8,230 nt of DNA from Bacillota bacterium (GTDB lineage Bacteria; Bacillota; Clostridia; Lachnospirales; Cellulosilyticaceae). This document shows, piece after piece, positions 1 through 6,008 of this stretch; position 1 is the stretch's first letter, and each line of letters begins with the position of its first letter. The notes under the pieces were generated by a model. The model ran no database searches. It saw only the letters and a list, made by a program, of their open reading frames with translations, and was not told the origin of the DNA. The translations under genes and the position numbers were made by a program. The DNA is taken from the NCBI GenBank assembly GCA_023457875.1, contig JAEXBC010000181.1:1-8230 (forward strand), read 5' to 3'.

Positions 1-31
1 GAGTATTGATGGTGGATACACTGAAGTTTAA
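1..31 (+). CDS. 3' end of a short-chain dehydrogenase/reductase (partial)
   Basis: Only the last nine codons and the TAA stop (29-31) are present. The frame starting at base 2 reads SIDGGYTEV and then stops. A terminal (V/I)DGG(Y/F) motif is the characteristic end of classical SDR enzymes such as FabG-like 3-oxoacyl-ACP reductases and other NAD(P)-dependent alcohol/ketone dehydrogenases. In that family the tail lies near the active site and the tetramer interface. The strong terminator 24 bases further on supports a gene ending here. The substrate cannot be judged from nine residues. A chance match is possible, but the motif, stop and terminator together make an SDR tail the best reading. Confidence 0.55.
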   Translation, partial: SIDGGYTEV

Positions 32-54
32 TTAGAATAATGATTTTATAGTTT

Positions 55-103
55 GTGGCGGGTACCTATTATACATAATAGGTATCTGCCACTATGTTTT
101 TTT
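55..103 (+). terminator. Strong Rho-independent terminator
   Basis: An 18-base left arm (55-72) pairs with 75-92 over its full length, with two G-U wobbles. The formal loop is only two bases (AC), so the real loop is probably four or more. A run of seven T follows at 97-103. It closes the upstream SDR gene and insulates the 239 gene. Confidence 0.9.
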
Positions 104-111
104 AAAGACTA

Positions 112-140
112 TTTCTTGTTTATGTTAACTGATGTATAAT
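112..140 (+). promoter_or_regulatory. Possible promoter for the flavodoxin-ferredoxin gene
   Basis: A perfect TATAAT lies at 135-140, just after the upstream terminator and about 100 bases before the 239 start codon. The hexamer 17 bases upstream (TTTCTT, 112-117) is a poor -35. A TTGTTT at 116-121 is a better -35 but sits only 13 bases away. The -10 is plausible; the -35 is unresolved. Confidence 0.3.
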
Positions 141-238
141 AAAAGAAGTAAAAGCAACATCATAATCATTTGATTCAACAAATAAAATATATAGTTATAG
201 ATAAGAATAGAATAAGCGAAGAACTGGGGGGATAGAAT

Positions 239-1015
239 ATGGTATTATATTTTTCAGGTACAGGAAATACAGAATATATAGCAAAATTAATTGCAAAGGG
301 ATTAGGTGATGAATGCCTCAATTTGTTTGATAGAATTAGAACAAATGAACAATCACCTTTGTATTCAGAAAAAACATATGTCATTTGCACGCCAATCTAT
401 GTTTGTGCAATGCCTTTGTTTTTCACTAAGTATTTAAAGTCAATAACATTTAACGGAAATAAAAAAGTGTATTTTGTTTTTACAAGTGGTGGCTATTGTG
501 GTAGTGCAAAGGTTCAAGCAAAATTATTTTCACTCAGAAAAAACTTAAAATGCTTAGGCTACGCTGAATTTGTAATGCCTAGAAACTATGTTGCCAATAA
601 TAGGTATGCGATGGATGAGGAAGAAGTCATTTATTCAAAAATTTCAAAGGCTACCCAAAAGGTACAGCAAGTTGTTGAAGCTATTAAAAATGAAGATAAG
701 CTCAAAACTCGCCATGTGTGGCTCTTTGAAACCTTGATTATTGCGCCTTTTGTACCTGTGTGGACAAAATATAAGTTGGTTGCAAAGGATTTTTATGCAA
801 CAGATGAATGTATAGGGTGCCAAGTATGCGAAAAGGTTTGTCCCTTAAATAATGTTAAGGTTATTGATAAAAAGCCCAAGTGGGGAGAAAACTGTACCCA
901 TTGTATGGCATGTGTTGCAAAATGTCCTAAAAAAGCAATCGAATTTGGTAATATGACAAAGGGCAAACCAAGATATCTTTTAAAAGATTATGTCCCTACT
1001 AAGAAGGCAGATTAA
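239..1015 (+). CDS. EFR1-type flavodoxin/ferredoxin fusion protein (258 aa)
   Basis: This is a soluble electron-transfer protein that joins an FMN-binding flavodoxin-like domain to a bacterial two-cluster ferredoxin. The N-terminus opens with the FMN phosphate-binding loop SGTGNT (residues 6-11), and the flavodoxin fold runs to about residue 150. Two complete [4Fe-4S] motifs follow: C191, C194, C197, C201-P and C219, C222, C225, C229-P. The start is fixed by GGGGGG at 226-231, seven bases before the ATG, and by an in-frame TAG at 233-235. Proteins of this architecture are common in anaerobic Clostridia; their redox partners are generally unknown. The next gene begins 70 bases downstream with no convincing terminator between, so the two are probably co-transcribed. 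No truncation is seen. The family call is firm; the physiological reaction is not known. Confidence 0.93.
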   Translation: MVLYFSGTGNTEYIAKLIAKGLGDECLNLFDRIRTNEQSPLYSEKTYVICTPIYVCAMPLFFTKYLKSITFNGNKKVYFVFTSGGYCGSAKVQAKLFSLRKNLKCLGYAEFVMPRNYVANNRYAMDEEEVIYSKISKATQKVQQVVEAIKNEDKLKTRHVWLFETLIIAPFVPVWTKYKLVAKDFYATDECIGCQVCEKVCPLNNVKVIDKKPKWGENCTHCMACVAKCPKKAIEFGNMTKGKPRYLLKDYVPTKKAD

Positions 1016-1085
1016 TCATAATCAATAACTTTTGTTAATTAATAGCATATAAACAAAGTGAGCAGCTATGGAGGATTCATAATAT

Positions 1086-2006
1086 ATGGAAATTAAAAAA
1101 ATTACAATTGTAGGTATGGGTGCATTAGGCGTCATGTACGGTGACTTTTTCTCTAGGAAGTTAGGAAAAGAGAACACTGAATTTGTAGCCAATAAAAGAA
1201 GAATAAAAGCATTTAAAGAACATGGCGTTTTCTGCAATGGCCATCCCTGTGATTTTACCCTTGTAGATGAAGAAGAAACAGGTAAACCAGCAGACTTACT
1301 TATATTTGCAGTGAAGGCAACTGCGTTAGAAGAAGCCATTTTTACGGTGAGGAATAAAGTATCGAAAGACACCATTATTTTGTCAGTATTAAATGGAATA
1401 TCAAGTGAAGAAATTATACGAAGCGTATATGGGACTAATCAGATTATCCACTGCGTAGTTCAAGGCATGGATGTCATTAAAACGCAAAGCAAAGTCGTAT
1501 ATACTCAATTTGGGCAATTTTGCATTGGCATAACGGAAGAAAGTAAGGATAAAAAACAGAAATTACAAGATGTGGTCACCTTGTTTAATAAGCTGAATAT
1601 ACCCTATATAATAGAGAAGGATATTATGCGTAGGCTGTGGAGTAAATTTATGCTTAATGTTGGGGTAAATCAAGCAGTTATGATATATGAAGGAACCTAT
1701 GAGACAGTTCAAAAGCCAGGAGAGGCGCGGGACCTCATGCAAAATGCTATGAAAGAGGTCATTATCTTAGCGCAAAAAGAAAATGTTAATGTCACTCAAG
1801 AGGATTTTGATGGCTATATAGCGCTTATTGATCAAATGAATCCGAAGGGGATGCCCTCCATGAGACAAGATGGCTTAGCACACAGAAGGTCAGAGGTTGA
1901 ACTTTTTGCAGGTACAGTGATTGCTTTGGCAAATAAGCATAAGATAGATGTACCAGTGAATAAGAAAATTTATGAGTTGGTTATGAAAATGGAAGATGAG
2001 TATTAA
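1086..2006 (+). CDS. Ketopantoate reductase family (PanE/ApbA) oxidoreductase, 306 aa
   Basis: The family reduces 2-dehydropantoate to pantoate with NADPH, in coenzyme A synthesis. The Rossmann loop GMGALG is at residues 10-15, and VKA with K77 and VLNG with N103 occupy the expected cofactor and substrate positions. The C-terminal helical domain has WSKFMLNVGVNQ: K187, N191 and N195 have the same spacing as E. coli K176, N180 and N184. S258 and E270 have the same 12-residue offset as E. coli S244 and E256. The length is normal for the family. GGAGG at 1070-1074 precedes the ATG by 11 bases. Family members also include paralogues acting on other 2-oxo acids, and no other pantothenate gene is in view. 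I therefore give no gene symbol, although the catalytic set is intact. It probably shares a transcript with the upstream flavodoxin-ferredoxin gene. Confidence 0.88.
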   Translation: MEIKKITIVGMGALGVMYGDFFSRKLGKENTEFVANKRRIKAFKEHGVFCNGHPCDFTLVDEEETGKPADLLIFAVKATALEEAIFTVRNKVSKDTIILSVLNGISSEEIIRSVYGTNQIIHCVVQGMDVIKTQSKVVYTQFGQFCIGITEESKDKKQKLQDVVTLFNKLNIPYIIEKDIMRRLWSKFMLNVGVNQAVMIYEGTYETVQKPGEARDLMQNAMKEVIILAQKENVNVTQEDFDGYIALIDQMNPKGMPSMRQDGLAHRRSEVELFAGTVIALANKHKIDVPVNKKIYELVMKMEDEY

Positions 2007-2102
2007 TGAGATTTTCGATGTTAAAATTTTACCCAATTAACTTAAATAAAAGGGTCAATAGAGATATAAGAGATAAACATAAACAAGAGAAAGAGAATTG
2101 TT

Positions 2103-2234
2103 ATGCCTTCTGATAAAGAACTGCAGAGAACATTATGTGAAGTTTTAGAAGAGATGGGCGAGTCGAAAGAAGTGGACGAGCAATCATCATATGTTTAAAA
2201 GAATGGCGAAACTCTAGAAATTCTGTCTAAATAA
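2103..2234 (+). pseudogene. Small reading frame interrupted by one stop codon (31 + 11 codons)
   Basis: An ATG at 2103 opens a 31-codon frame beginning MPSDKELQRTLCEVLEEMG, acidic and predicted helical. It stops at TAA 2196-2198. The same frame then continues as KNGETLEILSK to a second TAA at 2232-2234. The composition stays protein-like on both sides of the first stop, which suggests a roughly 43-residue protein carrying a nonsense change. A 31-residue protein is the alternative. The upstream AGAGAAAGAG is only a weak ribosome binding site. A hairpin begins 15 bases after the second stop, as expected at the end of a transcription unit. I do not recognise the family, and a chance open frame is not excluded. 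Confidence 0.3.
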
Positions 2235-2249
2235 TGTACGCAAAAATTT

Positions 2250-2283
2250 CAAGTCTTAGAACGATTATTCGCTCTAAGACTTG
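2250..2283. terminator. Hairpin, probable terminator of the 239-2234 unit
   Basis: The 15-base arms 2250-2264 and 2269-2283 pair with a single A/C mismatch around a TTAT loop. On the plus strand only a weak T-rich tail follows (TTACGTCTTT). On the minus strand the hairpin is followed by AAATTTTTG, so it could act in either direction. No minus-strand gene is seen that would need it, so its likely job is to end the plus-strand unit. Confidence 0.6.
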
Positions 2284-2619
2284 TTACGTCTTTAGGCAGA
2301 TGCAATAAAATTTATATAAAGATATTGATGATAGATAGTGCAAAAACCTATTTCTTATAATTGGAAGTAATATAATATTAGCATCAAATAAAAAATATAT
2401 ACACATAATAGAAAATATTATAAAATAAATGTAAATATTTTAATAAATCTTTCTGTGAATAACTAGCATTATAACTGGCATTTAGAGGTAAAATATTATT
2501 TATACAAAATAGCTATAGTATTGGGGGATTTCACAGTAGTAAGCTATAAGGTCATTAATCCGCCTAAAAATAATAGGGTACAGCAGTTATGGAGTATACT
2601 AACATAAGAGGTGAAATAA
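2284..2619. other. AT-rich stretch without a convincing gene, upstream of the MazG/helicase pair
   Basis: These 336 bases are extremely AT-rich, especially 2290-2520, and contain several TATAAT-like hexamers (2356-2361, 2371-2376) without good -35 partners. An A/T-only inverted repeat (2412-2419 with 2434-2441) is probably composition. The last 100 bases are less AT-rich. They hold GGGGGA at 2523-2528 with no usable start codon behind it, and an open frame from 2521 to the stop at 2605-2607. They also hold an 8-base pairing with one mismatch (2523-2530 with 2559-2566). I see no tRNA, attachment site or long repeat. The stretch presumably carries the promoter and leader of the downstream operon. 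Confidence 0.5.
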
Positions 2620-2934
2620 TTGAACGAAGCGATAAATAGAGTACGTGTTTTTAGAGATGCAAGGGATTGGAGTCAATTCCACACACCTGAGAATTTGGCA
2701 AAATCAATTGCTATTGAAGCGGGAGAACTTCTTGAAAATTTTCAATGGAATAGTGACTTTGATAAAGAAAAAGTAGATGAAGAACTAGCAGATGTGATGA
2801 TTTATTGTATTCACATGGCGGACGCACTTGGCGTAGACATCAATAAAATTATTTCTGATAAGATGGATAAAAATGAATTGAAATATCCAGTTGACAAAGC
2901 AAAAGGAAACAGCAAAAAGTACACACAATTATAA
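2620..2934 (+). CDS. MazG-like nucleotide pyrophosphohydrolase (104 aa)
   Basis: This is a small all-alpha NTP pyrophosphohydrolase of the MazG-like/RS21-C6 (dCTPP1-like) group. These enzymes cleave (d)NTPs to (d)NMP plus pyrophosphate using Mg2+ bound by acidic residues. The metal motif is complete: E33-x2-E36 and, 18 residues later, E55-x2-D58. The segment RDWSQFHTPENLA before it, and FQW at 41-43, are typical of the RS21-C6 subgroup. About 100 residues is the usual single-domain length. The start is TTG at 2620, chosen because GAGGTG (2608-2613) lies just upstream and the conserved N-terminal helix begins at once. The nuclease-helicase gene starts 21 bases after the stop, so the two almost certainly form an operon. 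The nucleotide preference cannot be read from the sequence; it could be housecleaning of modified nucleotides or depletion of a dNTP pool during infection. Confidence 0.9.
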   Translation: MNEAINRVRVFRDARDWSQFHTPENLAKSIAIEAGELLENFQWNSDFDKEKVDEELADVMIYCIHMADALGVDINKIISDKMDKNELKYPVDKAKGNSKKYTQL

Positions 2935-2955
2935 GCATATTAAGGGGAGTATATT

Positions 2956-4896
2956 ATGGTTGTTTATGAAGCAACAAAAGATTTATTCATGCAGCATGTG
3001 GAAGAGGATTTAATTGCACAGAAAATTTATCAAGTGTTTCAAACGAAAATAGGCAAAACGAGTCAGAATGAGTTTAAGTCATGGGATCATTCTTTGCAGT
3101 ATATGTATAAGGTGCTTAATAGTACTGAAATTCCGGATAGAGCTGGCATTGCTATTGAGTACAGATTACCTGCTACTTCCAAGCGAGTTGATTTTATCAT
3201 TACCGGTATAGATGCAGAGGATAGAGAATCAGCAGTCATTATTGAACTTAAGCAGTGGGAAAAGGCATTTTATGTAGATGGAAAAAAAGATATTGTCAGA
3301 ACATATGTAGGAGGAAGGGAAAGAGAAGTTCCCCATCCTTCTTACCAAGCTTGGTCATATGCTTCTGTAATCATGGATTATAATGAAACGGTTCAAAAAG
3401 AGCTCATCGCTTTATACCCTTGTGCTTATATGCATAACTATCATCCCAATAATGATGATCCAATATTAGATGAAAATCTCTATCCATGTATTGAAGACGC
3501 ACCACTCTTTAAAAGTGGAGACGTCATTAAGCTTAGAGATTTTATAGCAAGGTACATTAAAAAAGCTGATAGTAATCATATTATGTACAAAATTGAGAAC
3601 GGTAGAATAAGGCCTTCCAAGTCCTTACAGGATGCTTTAGTGAAAATGATGCAAGGTAATCAAGAATTTGTCATGATAGATTCACAAAAAGTAGTTTATG
3701 AGACAGCTCTAGTTAAGGCAAGACAAGCATATAAGGAAGGTAAAAAAGAAGTCATTATTGTTGAAGGTGGACCTGGTACGGGTAAATCTGTATTAGCCAT
3801 TAATTTATTAGTGCAGTTAACAAGTGAAGAAATGGTTTGCCAGTATGTTTCAAAGAACAGCGCACCAAGAAATGTATATAAAAATAAACTTCAAAGTGGT
3901 TATCGTAAAAAGTTTATTGACAACTTATTTAAAGGAACAGGTGCATATTATGAGGCTAAATCCAATGAAATAGATGTATTAATTGTAGATGAAGCACATA
4001 GACTTAATGAGAAATCAGGTATGTTCATGAACTTAGGTGAAAATCAAACGAAAGAGATTATAGAAACTGCAAAGTGTTCAATATTTTTTATTGATGAATA
4101 TCAAAAAGTTACAGCAAGTGATGTTGGTAAAATTGAAGATATTGTCTACTTCGCTAAAAAGGCTGGCGCTCATATTACGCGCATGGAGTTGGATTCACAA
4201 TTTCGTTGTAATGGGTCAGATGGGTATCTGGCTTGGCTGGATGATGTTCTTGGTATTAGAGAGACTGCCAATGATATAGGTTTTGAAGGGGATTATTTAT
4301 TTGAAATAGTTGATGACCCTAATAGGCTTTATGAATTGATTGCTGAAAAAAATGCTATAAACAATAAAGCAAGACTAGTGGCAGGGTACTGCTGGGAGTG
4401 GATTAAGGAAGGGAAGGATAATCCAAGCATTCATGACATTAACATTCCTGAATTTAACTTTTCCATGAGTTGGAATCTTGGTTCAACAAGTACATGGGCT
4501 ATAGATCAGACATCAGTCAACCAAGTAGGATGTATTCACACTTGTCAGGGACTGGAATTTGATTATGTAGGTGTTATCATTGGTGAGGATCTGCGTTATG
4601 AGGATGAAAAAGTTATTACTGACTTTAGTAAACGTGCTACAACAGACAAGTCATTAAATGGTATTAAAGGAGATTGCCGAAAAGGTAATGAATACGCATT
4701 AAATGAAGCAGACAAGATTATTAGAAATACTTATAGAACGCTTATGAGCAGAGGCCAAAAGGGATGCTTTGTATATTGCCTAGACAAAAATCTGACAAAT
4801 TACTTGAGAAGACGTTTGAAAATAAGTATGCAGTATCAAGTATTCACTAATGAAGTACTTGTTGTAGCAGAGTCGAGTGAAGAATACAAGGTATGA
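2956..4896 (+). CDS. PD-(D/E)XK nuclease-like domain fused to SF1/DUF2075 (Schlafen-type) helicase, 646 aa
   Basis: This is a predicted ATP-driven DNA/RNA helicase or translocase with its own nuclease-like domain. Residues about 60-140 carry a nuclease pattern: E68, D79 (KRVDF), ExK as E97-L-K99, and Q131-AWS-Y135. The last matches the QxxxY motif of RecB/Cas4-type nucleases. From about 240 onward lies a DUF2075 helicase core. Its Walker A is GGPGTGKS (271-278) and its Walker B is VLIVDEAHRL with D345/E346. FFIDEYQKV (377-385), DSQFRC (413-418), HTCQGLEFDYVGVIIG (528-543) and YRTLMSRG (593-600) match later SF1 motifs. The DUF2075 core is also the helicase part of animal Schlafen proteins. AAGGGGAG (2942-2949) lies six bases before the ATG. 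The gene follows the MazG-like gene by 21 bases, suggesting joint action on nucleic acids and nucleotides. Helicase assignment is firm, nuclease assignment rests on motifs, and the defence role is inferred. Confidence 0.92.
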   Translation: MVVYEATKDLFMQHVEEDLIAQKIYQVFQTKIGKTSQNEFKSWDHSLQYMYKVLNSTEIPDRAGIAIEYRLPATSKRVDFIITGIDAEDRESAVIIELKQWEKAFYVDGKKDIVRTYVGGREREVPHPSYQAWSYASVIMDYNETVQKELIALYPCAYMHNYHPNNDDPILDENLYPCIEDAPLFKSGDVIKLRDFIARYIKKADSNHIMYKIENGRIRPSKSLQDALVKMMQGNQEFVMIDSQKVVYETALVKARQAYKEGKKEVIIVEGGPGTGKSVLAINLLVQLTSEEMVCQYVSKNSAPRNVYKNKLQSGYRKKFIDNLFKGTGAYYEAKSNEIDVLIVDEAHRLNEKSGMFMNLGENQTKEIIETAKCSIFFIDEYQKVTASDVGKIEDIVYFAKKAGAHITRMELDSQFRCNGSDGYLAWLDDVLGIRETANDIGFEGDYLFEIVDDPNRLYELIAEKNAINNKARLVAGYCWEWIKEGKDNPSIHDINIPEFNFSMSWNLGSTSTWAIDQTSVNQVGCIHTCQGLEFDYVGVIIGEDLRYEDEKVITDFSKRATTDKSLNGIKGDCRKGNEYALNEADKIIRNTYRTLMSRGQKGCFVYCLDKNLTNYLRRRLKISMQYQVFTNEVLVVAESSEEYKV

Positions 4897-4910
4897 GAGT
4901 ATTTGTAGTA

Positions 4911-4941
4911 CTATTACAGTAGTCTATAGTGATAGCTTTTT
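4911..4941 (+). terminator. Hairpin just after the nuclease-helicase gene, possible terminator
   Basis: CTATTAC (4911-4917) pairs with GTGATAG (4929-4935) with one G-U wobble and an 11-base loop. A run of five T follows at 4937-4941. The stem is short and weak, but its position 15 bases after the stop codon is right. Confidence 0.4.
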
Positions 4942-4950
4942 GTTAAGTTG

Positions 4951-4997
4951 AGTGATATTTTTAGCTTAACATGGAAAAATCACTGTGGACTTTTTAT
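4951..4997 (+). terminator. Second terminator-like hairpin
   Basis: AGTGATaTTTTT (4951-4962) pairs with AAAAATCACT (4975-4984), leaving one bulged A and a 12-base loop. TTTTT follows at 4991-4995, six bases after the stem. It probably backs up the hairpin at 4911-4941 in ending the MazG/helicase operon. Confidence 0.4.
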
Positions 4998-5108
4998 TTA
5001 AATGAGATTTATGATAGTCACCTAAAAATAAAAATCTATTAATAACAAAGATTTAGGACTTTTAAAAGTAGGTAAAGAATTAGAAAAAGTGAAGGGGAGT
5101 TAAGTGAA

Positions 5109-5425
5109 ATGCAGAAGGTAGACCTCATCATAATCACTTCAGGTACGGAGCATATTAATCCTGAATTGGAATGGCCTAAAGAAAAAGAAACAATCGATGT
5201 CAATTTTAATGGTGTTACTGCCATGATCAATGTTGCCTTAAAGCACTTTTTATCAAATCAGGCTGGACACCTTGTGGTGATTTCCTCTGTAGCTTCATTA
5301 AGAGGAAAACGATTACTGATATTCGGCCCAGTTTGGTAGATACAGAAATGGCTAAAGGTAATGGTTTATTTTGGGTTCAACCAACCCGAAAGGTTGCTAT
5401 GCAGATTTATAATAAGATTAGTTGA
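5109..5425 (+). pseudogene. Decayed short-chain dehydrogenase/reductase gene
   Basis: Two SDR pieces lie in different frames. Frame one from 5109 gives MQKVDLIIITSG, then IDVNFNG (catalytic-type N32) and HLVVISSVASLRG (S59/S60): the central part of an SDR. Homology ends near 5306, and this frame then runs out to a stop at 5337-5339. In the frame offset by two, 5306-5425 encodes ITDIRPSLVDTEMAKG and on to QIYNKIS, the usual SDR C-terminal half, ending at TGA 5423-5425. About 30-35 residues are missing between the pieces, including the catalytic YxxxK. The N-terminal TGxxxGxG cofactor loop is also absent: in-frame sequence upstream stops at TAA 5073-5075. A GGGGAG precedes the 5109 ATG, so a short peptide may be made, but it cannot be an active dehydrogenase. 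The original substrate is unknown. Confidence 0.85.
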
Positions 5426-5459
5426 ACAAATTTCTTCTATTCAAAGGAGAGTGGCTAAA

Positions 5460-5867
5460 ATGTGGAAATGTCCGAAGTGCGGTGGTGAGTTTGAAAATAC
5501 GAAGCATCATTATCTTTGCGAGAAACCTAACAGAATAGACGAATATATCGCGGCACAACCTGAGAGCGTTCAACCATTTTTAAATCAAGTGAGAGATACT
5601 ATTCGCGTCGCCCTCCCAGAAGCTGAGGAGAGAATCTCATGGAGTATGCCGACTTTCTGGAGCAAGCGCAACATCATCCATTTTGCTGCGTTTAAAAAGC
5701 ACATAGGAATATATCCAGGTGCAGAAGCGATGGTACATTTTGCAGATCGTCTTAGGGAATATAAGACAAGCAAAGGATCACTGCAGCTTCCTTATGACAA
5801 GCAGTTACCACTCCCATTGATAGCAGAGATAGCGAAATGGTGCTATGAAACGGGTAACCATCCCTGA
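5460..5867 (+). CDS. DUF1801 (YdhG-like) protein with N-terminal zinc-knuckle-like segment, 135 aa
   Basis: Residues about 25-133 form a DUF1801 domain, a frataxin-like alpha/beta fold sometimes annotated as an iron chaperone. The family-typical parts are IDEYIAAQPE, ERISWSMPTFW, IIHFAAFKKHIGIYPG and the ending IAEIAKWCYETG. In front is a short putative metal site: C4 and C7 (CPKC), H16/H17 and C20. I chose the ATG at 5460 because AAAGGAGA lies just before it and the CPKC segment begins at once. The open frame extends to an ATG at 5361, but those 33 residues overlap the decayed SDR gene and look unrelated. The start lies 34 bases after the SDR remnant ends, so the gene may rely on a promoter inherited from the dead gene or one within it. 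The biochemical role of DUF1801 proteins is poorly established, and iron binding is only a family-level suggestion. Confidence 0.88.
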   Translation: MWKCPKCGGEFENTKHHYLCEKPNRIDEYIAAQPESVQPFLNQVRDTIRVALPEAEERISWSMPTFWSKRNIIHFAAFKKHIGIYPGAEAMVHFADRLREYKTSKGSLQLPYDKQLPLPLIAEIAKWCYETGNHP

Positions 5868-6008
5868 TGGAAGGAAATATACTTAAGCGGACTGAAAAAA
5901 TGATATGGTGAAGAAGAAAGGTATGCATTCATAGATACTTATTTTAAATGGAATGGAATTTATAAAAGCTAGATATCAAAAAAATGTGAAATATGGGAGG
6001 ATATAATC

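Noticed and set aside
175..390. Minus-strand 71-residue open frame
   Set aside because: It overlaps the strong flavodoxin-ferredoxin gene antisense, has no ribosome binding site, and its sequence mirrors the other strand's codons.
1022..1375. Minus-strand 117-residue open frame
   Set aside because: It is antisense to the Rossmann half of the ketopantoate-reductase family gene, whose motifs are complete; it shows no domain of its own.
2412..2441. AAAATATT/AATATTTT inverted repeat
   Set aside because: It is A/T only and lies in a very AT-rich block, where such pairs are expected by chance.
4091..4279. Plus-strand 62-residue open frame inside the helicase gene
   Set aside because: It is an out-of-frame shadow of helicase motifs with no separate start signal.
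5039..5230. Minus-strand 63-residue open frame
   Set aside because: It is antisense to the SDR remnant, whose SDR motifs read on the plus strand.
5371..5397. Alternative small hairpins GGGTT-AACCC and CAACC-GGTTG
   Set aside because: They fall within the SDR-derived coding remnant (WVQPTRKV), are only five base pairs long, and have no T-run.
5361..5459. Upstream extension of the DUF1801 frame to an ATG at 5361
   Set aside because: It overlaps the SDR remnant's C-terminal frame, lacks a ribosome binding site, and the family N-terminus begins at the 5460 ATG with good spacing.
5585..5773. Minus-strand 62-residue open frame
   Set aside because: It is antisense to the well-supported DUF1801 gene.
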